From Polyangium spumosum (GTDB lineage Bacteria > Myxococcota_A > Polyangia > Polyangiales > Polyangiaceae): a stretch of DNA of 64,000 bases. Below are positions 1 to 9,187 of the stretch, in pieces. Each line of letters opens with the position of its first letter. Position 1 is the stretch's first letter. The notes under the pieces were generated by a model. The model was not told where the DNA came from and did not search any database. It saw only the letters and a program-made list of their open reading frames with translations. A program made the translations under genes and the position numbers. The stretch is from contig NZ_WJIE01000001.1 of the NCBI RefSeq assembly GCF_009649845.1, forward strand, positions 1,439,603-1,503,602, given 5' to 3'.

Positions 1-1
1 C

Positions 2-3000
2 GCGGCCGGCGGCGCGCCCGAGCTCCTCCTCGTGGGCGGCGGCAAACACGCCGCCCGCGCCGAGCTCCTGCGCTCGTTCTGCGAGAGCGCGATCGGCCAG
101 TGCACGCTCGTGCTCGCAGGCGAGGGCAACCTGATCCACGCGGGCGAACCTTACGGCCCGCTCGTCTCCGCGCTCACCCGCGCCGCCCCGATGCTCGGCC
201 ACGAGCCCGGATCCCTCGGCCCGCTCGTCCGGCAGCGCGCCCCCGAGGCCATGCTCGGCAACGGCCGCCTGCTGCTCGACCTCTGCCCAGCGCTCGCCTC
301 CCTCGTGCCGGACGATCGTCCCGCCGAACCCCTGCCCCCCGCGTTCGCCGACGAACGCATGACGACGACCCTGCTCCGCCTGCTCGCGGCGCTCGCCGTG
401 CCCGAGCGGCCCATCGTGCTGGCGATCTCGCACCTCGACGCGGCCGACAGCGCGACGTTACGCCTCGTCATGCGCCTGCTCGAGAGCAGCACGTGCCGGT
501 ATCTGCTGATCGCCGCCACGCTCTCGGACCGCGCGCACCCGGCGTGGGAGGAGACACTCGGCGCGTGGCTGCAGGAGGGCAGCCGGGCCCGCGTGGACGG
601 CGTCCACCTCGGCCCGCCGGACGACGCGGAGCTCCGGGCCCAGCGCGCCGCGATCACGAGCCTCCCGGAGCCGTCCCGCCTGGCGCTCGCCGCCGCCGCA
701 TGCCTCGGACGAACGGCCGATCTCGACGCCATCGCGGCCGCCCTGGGCGCGCCCCCCGACGAGGTCCGGTCACGCCTCGCGCCTGCCGAAGCGGCCGGTC
801 TGCTCGGCCGCGAGGGCGCGACGTACGTGTTCGAAAGCGACCTCGAAGCCCGTGACGTCCGGCGGGAGGCCACGCGGGACGACCACGCGCGGCTCGCGGC
901 GATGCACCTCCGCCTCGCCGCGTTCCTCATGCGCGGGATGAGGGAGGACGAGCCGAACGAGCGGCTCTACGAGGCAGCAGGGCACGTCCTCTGCGGCAGG
1001 AGCGGCGCGTCCCGCGCGCACCTCGCGCCGGCGGAGCGGGCGCACCTGTGCAGGATCACCTTCGCCGCCGCCCGGCGCGCGCGGGCCGCAGGGGCTTCGA
1101 CCGTGGCCGCCGATTACCTCGGCGCGGCGGGGGACCTGCTCGAAGGGCACGACGATCCGGCGGAGATCCCGCCCGACCTCGCCGGAAAAATCCTCCTCGC
1201 GCAGGCCGAGTGCGCCGCCAAGCGGGGCGATCGGCCTGCGACCGAGGCCCGCGTCGCGGAGCTCCAGAGGCGCGCGCGTGGCGAGCTGGAACGACAAACC
1301 GTCGCCCGGATCCTCATCGACCTGCACGCGGGCCTCGGCGAGCACGAGCAGGCCTACGCCCGCGCCGCGTCCTGCCTCGCGCCCCTCGGCGTGCGCCTGC
1401 CCGAGCGGCCGGGCCCCGAGGACATGAGGGCCACGTTCGAAGCGACCTGGGACGCCCTCGGCGATCGCGCGATCGAGGAGATCGCCGACCTCGAGCCCAT
1501 GACGAACCCCGAGGCGCTCGCGGCGACGGCGGCGCTCTTCGCGGTCCACCCGTCCGCGCAGGCGCTCGGGCCGGACGCGGCGGACATCGTCGCCTGTCAC
1601 CTCGTGCGGCTCGCGCTGCTCCACGGCAACGCGCCCGCGTCCGTGGTGGGTCACGTCTCGTTCGGCGCGGCGCTCGTGGGGCGGCACGGCGATCACCGCG
1701 GCGGCTACCGGTTCGGCAAGGTGGCCATGGACCTCTGCGAGCAGATGGGCTCGGCCCTGCTCCAGGGCATCGTCGGCGCGTGTTTCGCCACGAACATCTC
1801 CGTCTGGACGCACCACCTGCGCGCGAGCATCGCCTATTCGAGGCGCGCCCACGAGGCGGCCCTCTCGTCCGGCAACACCACGTGCGCCCGGCGGAGCGGC
1901 GCCCTCGTCGCGCTCTTCATGCTCCTGAAAGGCGACCCGCTCGACGACGTCGCCCGCGAGGTGCGGAGCCACGAAGAGGCGCGGCGAGATCCGAACGATC
2001 CCGAAGGGATCGGCGAGCTGCTCGAGGCGATCGAGCGCTTCGTGGTCCAGCAAAAGGGGCGCGCCGCGCCGCCGCCCGCGCGGAGGGACGAGGCCGCGCC
2101 CCTCCGCTTCGGCGCGCTCGCGCGGCGCGTGCTCGACGTCGGCGCCCTCGTCCTCGCCGGCGAATACGACGACGCGCTCGTCGCGAGCGCCTCGCTCCGG
2201 GCGCACGCCCCCGCGTTCGCCTCGCAGGTCCTCCTGCCGGCGGAGCGCTACTTCACGGCCCTCGCCGAGGGCGGCAGCCGCGCGGCCGGCACGCTGGCCG
2301 CCCGCCTCTCGGCGCTCGACGAGCTCGCCGCCGACCTCGAGCGCTGGGCCGATCGGTGCCCCGAGAACTTCCAGCACGAGCACGCGCTCGTCCTCGCCGA
2401 ACGGAGCCGCCTCGCCGGCCGCGACGTCGACGCCATGCGCCTCTACGACCAGGCCATCGCCGCCGCCCGCGACAACGGGTTCGCCCACGGCGAGGGCCTC
2501 GCCGCCGAGGCCGCCGTGCGGTTCTACGAGGGCCGCGGCTTCCCCACCATCGCCGCGGCCTACCTGCGCCTCGCGCGGGCCGCCTACGCCCGCTGGGGCG
2601 CGGGTGGCAAGGTCGAGCGGCTCGATCGCCGCTACGCCAAGCTCGGCGCCGCCGAGGACCCGGTCACGGGCAACTCGAAGCCCCCGCTCCGCGCCGCCGG
2701 CCTCGACATCGACGTCCTCGCCGCGGTGCAGACGGCCCACGCCGTCGCCGAGGAGATCGTCCTGCAGCGCCTCATCGTCACGCTCATGCGGATCGTCATC
2801 GAGCACGGCGGGGCCCAGCGCTGCCACGTGCTCCTCGCGACCGACGGCGGCGAGCTCGCCCACGCGGGCCGCGCCCTCGTGACCTCGCAGGGCCTCGACA
2901 TCGAGGTCCCCGGCGGGCGCGCCCGTGATCTCGCCACGCTCCTGCCCGAGTCCGTCCTCGGCTACGTCCGCCGCACCCGCGAGCCGATCCTGCTCGACGA

Positions 3001-4108
3001 CGCCACCGCCGAGCCCATGTTCTCCGCCGATCCCTACATCGCGCGCGCCAGGCCCCGCTCCGTCCTCTGCATGCCCATCACGCGGCAGACCGAGCTCGTC
3101 GGCATCTTCTACATGGAGAACAACCTCGTCCCGGGCGCCTTCACCCCGCGGCGCTTGTCGTTGCTCGAGTTCCTCGCCGCCCAGGCCGCGATCTCGCTCG
3201 ATCATGCCAAGCTCTACGCCGACCTCGCCCGCGAGAACAACGAGCGGCGCCGCACCGAGCAGACCCTCCGCCGCAGCGAGGAGCGCATGCGCCGCCTCGT
3301 CGAGATCGCCGGCGTGATCCCCTGGGAGGCCGACGCCGAGACCGAGCGCTTCACCTACGTCGGCCCGCAGGCCGAGGAGCGGCTCGGCTGGCCCACGAGC
3401 GCCTGGTACAAGCCGAACTTCCTGCGAGATCACGCGCACCCCGAGGATCGTGAGCTCGCCCTTTCCGCCTTCACCCGCGCCGCCGCCCACGAGAGCCCCG
3501 GCGGGCTCGAGGTTCGTTTGTGCACCAAGGATGGCCGCGCCGTGTGGCTGCACATGGTCGTCAGCGTCGCCGAGCGCGAAGGCGGCCAGCGGCTGCTCTC
3601 GGGCTTCTTCTTCGACGTCACCGCGCGCAAGCACGCCGAGGAGACCCTGCGCGAGCAGCTCGAGATCATCCACCGCCAGCGCGAGGACATCCGCACGCTC
3701 TCGACGCCGCTGCTCGACGTGTGGGACGGCGTCGTCGCCATGCCCATCCTCGGCGCCCTCGACGCGTCCCGCGCGGCGCGGGCCATGGAGGTCCTGCTCG
3801 GCACGATCGCGCAGCGCGCCGTCCACTGCGCCATCCTGGACCTGACGGGCGTCGCGACCGTCGATCCCGTCACGGCCGAGCACCTGCTCCGCATCGTGCG
3901 CGCCGTCGAGCTGCTCGGCGCGCGCGCGGTCGTGGTCGGGATCCAGGCCGAGGTCGCGCGCACCCTCGTCTCGCTCGACATCGGCCTCGGCCGCGTCGAG
4001 ACCCGGGCGTCGCTGAAGGACGCGCTCCAGAAGCTCCGGCCACCGTCCCCGCACGGCCGGCGTATGCCCACCGAGCGGCGGCCCATCCTCGGGCGAATGC
4101 CCGAGTGA
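2..4108 (+). CDS. AAA-like / GAF / PAS / STAS sensor protein (5' partial)
   Basis: The reading frame is open to the left edge, so the true N-terminus is outside the window; a GTG at 32 is not a convincing start. The visible part begins at a P-loop-like segment (LLLVGGGKH) that lacks the usual GK[ST]. A Walker-B-like stretch near residue 130 reads LAISHLDAAD, so the ATPase fold looks degenerate. A long helical, TPR-like middle follows. Numbered from position 32, a GAF domain lies at about 900-1060, a PAS domain at about 1077-1205 (ending DVTARKHAEE) and a STAS domain at about 1222-1335 containing DLTGVATVDP. In myxobacteria this order usually follows an N-terminal Ser/Thr kinase domain, which may lie upstream; that is inference. 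The STAS end points to RsbR/stressosome-like partner switching rather than a histidine-kinase output. The gene converges on the next one with 5 bases between stop codons. Confidence 0.85.
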   Translation, partial: AAGGAPELLLVGGGKHAARAELLRSFCESAIGQCTLVLAGEGNLIHAGEPYGPLVSALTRAAPMLGHEPGSLGPLVRQRAPEAMLGNGRLLLDLCPALASLVPDDRPAEPLPPAFADERMTTTLLRLLAALAVPERPIVLAISHLDAADSATLRLVMRLLESSTCRYLLIAATLSDRAHPAWEETLGAWLQEGSRARVDGVHLGPPDDAELRAQRAAITSLPEPSRLALAAAACLGRTADLDAIAAALGAPPDEVRSRLAPAEAAGLLGREGATYVFESDLEARDVRREATRDDHARLAAMHLRLAAFLMRGMREDEPNERLYEAAGHVLCGRSGASRAHLAPAERAHLCRITFAAARRARAAGASTVAADYLGAAGDLLEGHDDPAEIPPDLAGKILLAQAECAAKRGDRPATEARVAELQRRARGELERQTVARILIDLHAGLGEHEQAYARAASCLAPLGVRLPERPGPEDMRATFEATWDALGDRAIEEIADLEPMTNPEALAATAALFAVHPSAQALGPDAADIVACHLVRLALLHGNAPASVVGHVSFGAALVGRHGDHRGGYRFGKVAMDLCEQMGSALLQGIVGACFATNISVWTHHLRASIAYSRRAHEAALSSGNTTCARRSGALVALFMLLKGDPLDDVAREVRSHEEARRDPNDPEGIGELLEAIERFVVQQKGRAAPPPARRDEAAPLRFGALARRVLDVGALVLAGEYDDALVASASLRAHAPAFASQVLLPAERYFTALAEGGSRAAGTLAARLSALDELAADLERWADRCPENFQHEHALVLAERSRLAGRDVDAMRLYDQAIAAARDNGFAHGEGLAAEAAVRFYEGRGFPTIAAAYLRLARAAYARWGAGGKVERLDRRYAKLGAAEDPVTGNSKPPLRAAGLDIDVLAAVQTAHAVAEEIVLQRLIVTLMRIVIEHGGAQRCHVLLATDGGELAHAGRALVTSQGLDIEVPGGRARDLATLLPESVLGYVRRTREPILLDDATAEPMFSADPYIARARPRSVLCMPITRQTELVGIFYMENNLVPGAFTPRRLSLLEFLAAQAAISLDHAKLYADLARENNERRRTEQTLRRSEERMRRLVEIAGVIPWEADAETERFTYVGPQAEERLGWPTSAWYKPNFLRDHAHPEDRELALSAFTRAAAHESPGGLEVRLCTKDGRAVWLHMVVSVAEREGGQRLLSGFFFDVTARKHAEETLREQLEIIHRQREDIRTLSTPLLDVWDGVVAMPILGALDASRAARAMEVLLGTIAQRAVHCAILDLTGVATVDPVTAEHLLRIVRAVELLGARAVVVGIQAEVARTLVSLDIGLGRVETRASLKDALQKLRPPSPHGRRMPTERRPILGRMPE

Positions 4109-4113
4109 ATCGC

Positions 4114-7100
4114 TCAGTGGGATTGCGCGCAGCTCGCCGCGAAATGCTCCACCGTGTCAGGGGTCGATCGGGCGATCCATGCGCGTAACGCCCCGGGATC
4201 ACGCGGAAGATCGTCCGGCCAGACCCGCACGGTCCCGTCGTCGCCCACGGACACGGCCCAGCTCCCGTCGGGGGCGATGTCCACGTCCCGCACGGAGCCC
4301 TCGTGCATGCCGAGCACGCGCCCCTCGCCGATCGTGAGGTCCCAGAGCCGCACGGTCTTGTCCTCGCTCCCCGTCACGAGCGCCTCGCCGTCCTCCGAGA
4401 GGTCGAGCAGGCTCGTGGGGCCGTTGTGGCCACGCAGCAGGCGGACCGCGCCCGTCGCGACGTCCCAGAGCCGCACCGTGGCATCCGCGCCCAGGCTGAG
4501 CAGCGTCTCGCCGTCCGGCAGGAACGACAAACCGAACACGTGGTACCCGCTCGCGTCGTAGGTGCGGGCCTCGGCCTTGCCCTCGTCCCAGATCCGCACC
4601 TTGTGGTCGACGGAGCCCGTGGCGACGGTCTTGCCGTCGGGGGAGAAGGCGACGGACTCGACGCGCCCGTCGTGGCCGGCGAGGACCCGGCTCTCGCCCG
4701 TGGCGAGGTCCCAGATACGCGCGGTCGTGTCGTGGCTGCCCGTCGCGAGCCTCGCGCCGTCGAGGGAGAACCCGAGCGTGTAGATGCCCTTCTCGTGCCG
4801 ACCGAGCGCGCGCACCTCGCCGGAGTCGACGTCCCAGAGCTTCACCGCGCCCGTCACCTCCCCGATCGCGATCGACGCGCCGTCCCGGGAGAACCGGATC
4901 CTCGGCCCCTGCCCGCCCTCCGCGTGATAGGCCCGGATCTCGTGCCCCTGCGTGTCCCAGAGCCGCACCGTCCCGTCCACGCCCGAGGTGGCGATCACGT
5001 CGCCGGACGGCGAGAACTCCGCGCGGTAGAGCTCGCCCACGTGCCCCACGAGCGTCACGGGTTCTCCGCCGCGCACGGGCCAGAGCCGCGCGACGCCGTC
5101 GGCCCCCGCGGAGAGGACGTGCTCCCCCGTCGGCGAGATGTCGACCGCGACGGCCGGCCCGACGTGCCTGCCGAGCACGCGGCCCGGCGCGGCGTCGACC
5201 GGGAAGATACGCGTGGTGCCGTCCGCGCTCGCCACGATCAGGCGGGTGTTGTCTCGCGAGAAGGCCAGGTCCGGGATGTTGTCGCGCATGCCGACGAACT
5301 TGCGCCGCTCGCCGGTCGCGAGGTTGACGAGCCGCACGGTGTGATCGTTGCCGCCGTAGGCGAGCATGCGCCCGTCGGAGGAGAAGACCATCGCGCGGAC
5401 GACGCTGTCGTACGTCGGCAGCGACGTGCCCGCGCCCGTGTCGAGGTCCCAGATCCGCACGGCGCCGTCGGCCGTGGCTGCCGCGAGGAGGCGACCGTCG
5501 GGCGAGAAGGAGATCTGCACGATGCGCTCGCTGAGCCCTTCGAAGACGCGTGACTCCTTCGGGTTCTGCACGCCCCAGACCCGCACGGTCCCGTCCGAGG
5601 CCCCGGCCGCGACGAGCCGCGAGTCCGGGGAGAACCGCATGGGATACAGCGGGAGCTGCTGCATCGTGGCCGGGTGGACCAGCATGTCGGGCAGCACGCG
5701 AGGCTCCCCGCCTCGTCGATCGTGCAGGTAGATCGTGCGGGAGAGCCCCGCGGTCAGGAAAAAACGGCCATCCGGGGCGAAGATCGATTTCAGGCTCGTC
5801 TCGACCCCCGTCGCGAGCAGGCGGCTCTTGCCCGTCGCGACGTCCCATACCCGCGTGGTCGCGTCGTCGCCTTGGCTGATGATCTCCTTTCCGTCGCGCG
5901 ACGGGAAGGCGAACAGCACGGAGCTCGTGTGCCCGCGCAGCGTGGTGATCGGGGCGCCCGTCGCCGCGTCCCACACGCGGATCGTGCGGTCCTTGCCCGT
6001 CGAGAGCAGCCGCTTGTCGTCCGGGAAAAACGTGACGAACCAGACCTCGTCCTCGTGCCCGCGCAGCGGGAGGAAGCCGCCGGCCTCGAGGTCGTAGATC
6101 CCCGCGGTGTGATCGTCGCTCGCCGTGACGAGCCGCTTTCCATCACGCGAGAGGGCGATCCGGTTGATGGGGCCCTTCTGCTCGCGCAGCACCTGCGCCG
6201 GCCCGTGCACCCACGCGTCCGCGGCCACGACGCGCGCCCGGCTCCACTGATCGAACGTCGGCGAGAGCGCCTTCAGCCACGCGAGCGCCTCGTTCGGGTC
6301 GCGGAGGACGGCCGTACGCGCCTGGACCAGCGTGAGCTCGTCGGCGTGCGCGATCGCCCGGTGCTCGGCCTCCACCGCTTTTTTGCGCGCCTCCTCCGCG
6401 AGCGCGTGCTCCCGCGTGACGCGATCCCGCTCCTTCAGCACCTTGGCGAAGAAGAGCCCTCCGGCCGTGATCAGCACGCAGAGCGCCGCGACGGCCACGG
6501 AGAGCGCGGCGCGGTGCTTGCGGGCGAAGCGCCACGCCTTCTCGCGGGTCGTGTAGAGGTGCACGCCCACGAGCTGCCCCGCCAGAAAGCGGCGCAGATC
6601 CTCCGCGAGCGCCTTCGCCGTCGGGTACCGCGCGGCCGGATCCCGCGCCATCGCCTTGTCCACGATCGCCAGGAGATCGAGCGGGATCCCGGCCTGCATC
6701 TCCGGCAGCGGCGCCGGCGGGCCCTCGAGCACCCGCTGCAGGATCTTCATCCCGCTCACGCCGGCGTACGGCGCCCGCCCGGCGAGCACGTGGTAGAGGA
6801 TCGCCCCGAGCGCATACACGTCCGCGCGCTCGTCCACGGCCTCGGCCGCCGCTTGCTCGGGCGGCATGTACGCGGGTGTGCCCATCACCGAGCCCACGAG
6901 CGTGATCCCGTCGACGAGCGTGCCGCCTCCCTCGGACGTGACCTCGCCGCCCGCCTCGGGGGCCTCGGTCTCGGCCGGCGCTTTCACCTCGACGACGGGC
7001 TCGGAAAGGTCTTTCCCGAGGCCCCAGTCGATCACGAGCGTCTCGCCGTGGGCCCCCACGAGCACGTTCGCGGGCTTCAGATCCCGGTGGATGATGCGTT

Positions 7101-7671
7101 TTTCGTGCGCGTAGGCCACCGCGTCGGTGACGGCGAGCACGTGGGTGAGCAGCGGGAGCCGCTCGTCGAGCTTGCCCGCGCCCTCGATGATCTCGGAGAG
7201 CGGGCGCCCGGAGACGAGCTTCATCGAATAAAACGGCTCACCCGTCGGCCACCGCCCGGCCTCGTAGACCGGCACGATCGACGGGTGCTGCAGCCGCGCC
7301 GTGAGCAGCGCCTCCCGGACGAACCGGTCCTCGGCGGCGGAGCCCGTATCGAGCAGCTCCTTCAGCGCCACCCGCCGATCGAGCCGCTGATCACGCGCCG
7401 ACAGGACCCGCCCGATCCCGCCCTGCGCGACCTCGCCCTCGACCGAATAACTCGACCGGTCGACGAGCGGCAGCCGCGCCGCGCTCCACCGCCCCGACGC
7501 AGGCACGCTCGTCGTTTGCCCGGACGACGACGCCTGGCTCAAGGGCAACGTCGGCGCCGCGCCGAGGTCCGCCCCGGCGCCGTTTTTGCTCCCGCCTCGC
7601 GTGTGGGGCGCGCTCGTCGCTGGTTGACCTCGGTCCGTCTCCCCCGCTCCTCGCGATGGCTCCCCGTTCAT
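4114..7671 (-). CDS. Ser/Thr protein kinase with C-terminal WD40 repeats
   Basis: A 1185-residue membrane-anchored eukaryotic-type kinase. The first 75 residues are low complexity. The kinase domain spans about 75-363: Gly-rich loop GEVAQGGIGRV, catalytic Lys104 (VALKE), HRDLKPAN with Asp197, and MPPEQ. The metal-binding triplet is DWG (215-217) instead of DFG, a variant that keeps the essential Asp. A single membrane segment follows at about 389-408. From about residue 500 to the end there are roughly sixteen WD40-type units, most ending in a W/L-D-like motif such as RIWDLATG. That is enough for two seven- or eight-bladed propellers. The layout suggests a cytoplasmic kinase with a large platform for protein contacts on the other side of the membrane segment. 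The substrate is unknown. Start chosen at ATG with GAGAGGG upstream. No neighbour shares its strand. Confidence 0.93.
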   Translation of the reverse strand: MNGEPSRGAGETDRGQPATSAPHTRGGSKNGAGADLGAAPTLPLSQASSSGQTTSVPASGRWSAARLPLVDRSSYSVEGEVAQGGIGRVLSARDQRLDRRVALKELLDTGSAAEDRFVREALLTARLQHPSIVPVYEAGRWPTGEPFYSMKLVSGRPLSEIIEGAGKLDERLPLLTHVLAVTDAVAYAHEKRIIHRDLKPANVLVGAHGETLVIDWGLGKDLSEPVVEVKAPAETEAPEAGGEVTSEGGGTLVDGITLVGSVMGTPAYMPPEQAAAEAVDERADVYALGAILYHVLAGRAPYAGVSGMKILQRVLEGPPAPLPEMQAGIPLDLLAIVDKAMARDPAARYPTAKALAEDLRRFLAGQLVGVHLYTTREKAWRFARKHRAALSVAVAALCVLITAGGLFFAKVLKERDRVTREHALAEEARKKAVEAEHRAIAHADELTLVQARTAVLRDPNEALAWLKALSPTFDQWSRARVVAADAWVHGPAQVLREQKGPINRIALSRDGKRLVTASDDHTAGIYDLEAGGFLPLRGHEDEVWFVTFFPDDKRLLSTGKDRTIRVWDAATGAPITTLRGHTSSVLFAFPSRDGKEIISQGDDATTRVWDVATGKSRLLATGVETSLKSIFAPDGRFFLTAGLSRTIYLHDRRGGEPRVLPDMLVHPATMQQLPLYPMRFSPDSRLVAAGASDGTVRVWGVQNPKESRVFEGLSERIVQISFSPDGRLLAAATADGAVRIWDLDTGAGTSLPTYDSVVRAMVFSSDGRMLAYGGNDHTVRLVNLATGERRKFVGMRDNIPDLAFSRDNTRLIVASADGTTRIFPVDAAPGRVLGRHVGPAVAVDISPTGEHVLSAGADGVARLWPVRGGEPVTLVGHVGELYRAEFSPSGDVIATSGVDGTVRLWDTQGHEIRAYHAEGGQGPRIRFSRDGASIAIGEVTGAVKLWDVDSGEVRALGRHEKGIYTLGFSLDGARLATGSHDTTARIWDLATGESRVLAGHDGRVESVAFSPDGKTVATGSVDHKVRIWDEGKAEARTYDASGYHVFGLSFLPDGETLLSLGADATVRLWDVATGAVRLLRGHNGPTSLLDLSEDGEALVTGSEDKTVRLWDLTIGEGRVLGMHEGSVRDVDIAPDGSWAVSVGDDGTVRVWPDDLPRDPGALRAWIARSTPDTVEHFAASCAQSH

Positions 7672-7798
7672 CGCCCGGCCCTCTCCGCGGCTCTCCAGGC
7701 GAAAACACGCCCGATCATGCCGTCATGCTAGCCCCCACGAACGGGGCTCACCATGAACAATTGACGACGCTCCGGCCCCGCGTGAAGACAGCCAGGCC

Positions 7799-9187
7799 AT
7801 GAGCGAGCAAAAAAGCCGCGCAGGAGAGCAACCCAGACGACGATTCCCGCTCTACGTGCGCGTCCTCGCCGGCGTCCTCGTGGGTGTCCTTCTCGGGCTC
7901 GTCTTCGGGGAACGGAAATACCTCCTCGGCCTGGGCAACGCCGAGCTCGGCCGGCTGGGGCTGCTCGTGGTGAAGCTCCTCAAGGCCCTGGCCGTCCCGC
8001 TCGTCTTTTTCGCGATCCTCGACGCGTTCGTCAAGACGGACATCTCTCTGCGAAAAGGGACGCGCCTGCTCTTCATTTGCGCGGTCAATGCGACGGTGGC
8101 GCTCGGCATTGGCCTCTCGATCATGAATGGCTTCTCGCCGGGCCGGCACCTCTCGGGCGCGCTCGCGGCGGTCATGCGGCCGAACGGCGCGACCTCGGAT
8201 CCGGCGCAGGAGATCCTCGCCGCCTCGAAGAAGGGCAGCCTCGGCCTCATCGACAACGTCTCGAGTTACGTGCCGAGGAGCCTCGTCGATCCGTTCTCCG
8301 AGAACAGCGTCATCACGATCGTCCTGCTCGGCGTGCTCACGGGCGTCGCGCTCCGGCGCGCGCGTGCGCGGGCGTCCGAGGAGGCGGGCCCGGGGCTCTC
8401 CGTGGTCGAGCGGGCGATCGGGGGCGTGTATGCGATCCTCGTCGAGACGCTCGATATCGTGGTCTCCGTGGTGCCGATCGCGGTGCTCGGGGTCGTCGCG
8501 GACGTCGTGGGCAAGGCCGGGCTCTCGGTCTTTCGATCGCTCTGGGTCTTCCTGGTCACGGTGCTCGCGGCGATGGCGCTGCATGCGCTCGTGTATTACC
8601 CGCTCGTCGCCTGGTTCATCGGCAAGAAGCCGCCGCGCGTCTACCTCGGGATCGGCGCGGACCCGATCTTGACGGGGCTCTCGACGAACTCCAGCCTGGC
8701 GACCGTGCCCGTCACGCTGAAGGCGCTCGATCGAATGGGCGTCTCGCCCGGATCGGCGCGCCTCGCGGCGTGTATCGGGACGAACCTCAACAATGACGGC
8801 ATTCTCCTTTACGAGGCGATGACGGCCGTCTTCTTGACGCAGGCCATCGGCGCGCCGCTCGACCTCGGCGGGGAGCTCACGATCGCGCTCGCCTCGGTGA
8901 TGGCGGCGGCGGGCGTCGCGGGGATCCCGGAGGCGGGGCTCGTCGTGTTGCCGCTCGTGCTCGGGGCCGCGGGCCTGCCGGACGCCTTGATCGCCGCGGC
9001 CATACCGCTCGTGATGACCGTCGACTGGATCATCGCGCGGTGCCGCACGGTCTTGAACGTGATGAACGACATGCTGGTCGCGGTGCTGCTCGACGTCGGC
9101 GACCGCGGGGAGAAAAACGGCTCGGGCGCCGGGGAAGGCGTCACTTCGGGCTCGGGATGTCCACCTGGCAGTTCTTCGCGGGCGTGA
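7799..9187 (+). CDS. Dicarboxylate/amino acid:cation symporter (DAACS family)
   Basis: A 462-residue inner-membrane protein of the sodium/dicarboxylate symporter family (GltP/DctA type), with the expected length and about eight hydrophobic segments. The serine-rich hairpin region is recognisable (STNSSLATVP), as is the transport-core motif region GTNLNNDG near residue 327. In most characterised members that motif reads NMDGT. Here it is NNDGI, so the usual Met and Thr are Asn and Ile. That position helps form the Na+ and substrate site, so specificity or ion coupling may differ. The last ~40 residues are charged and cytoplasmic. The substrate cannot be read from the sequence; acidic amino acids or C4-dicarboxylates are the family norm. 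The 3' end overlaps the next, convergent gene by 47 bases. Confidence 0.9.
   Translation: MSEQKSRAGEQPRRRFPLYVRVLAGVLVGVLLGLVFGERKYLLGLGNAELGRLGLLVVKLLKALAVPLVFFAILDAFVKTDISLRKGTRLLFICAVNATVALGIGLSIMNGFSPGRHLSGALAAVMRPNGATSDPAQEILAASKKGSLGLIDNVSSYVPRSLVDPFSENSVITIVLLGVLTGVALRRARARASEEAGPGLSVVERAIGGVYAILVETLDIVVSVVPIAVLGVVADVVGKAGLSVFRSLWVFLVTVLAAMALHALVYYPLVAWFIGKKPPRVYLGIGADPILTGLSTNSSLATVPVTLKALDRMGVSPGSARLAACIGTNLNNDGILLYEAMTAVFLTQAIGAPLDLGGELTIALASVMAAAGVAGIPEAGLVVLPLVLGAAGLPDALIAAAIPLVMTVDWIIARCRTVLNVMNDMLVAVLLDVGDRGEKNGSGAGEGVTSGSGCPPGSSSRA

Noticed and set aside
770..4054. Long minus-strand open frame of more than 1000 codons opposite the sensor gene
   Set aside because: It is rich in Arg, Gly and Glu and has no domain; it mirrors the codon bias of the real gene on the other strand. 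The same holds for 10270-13332 (minus), 18762-20822 (minus), 34114-37482 (plus) and 38319-41048 (plus).
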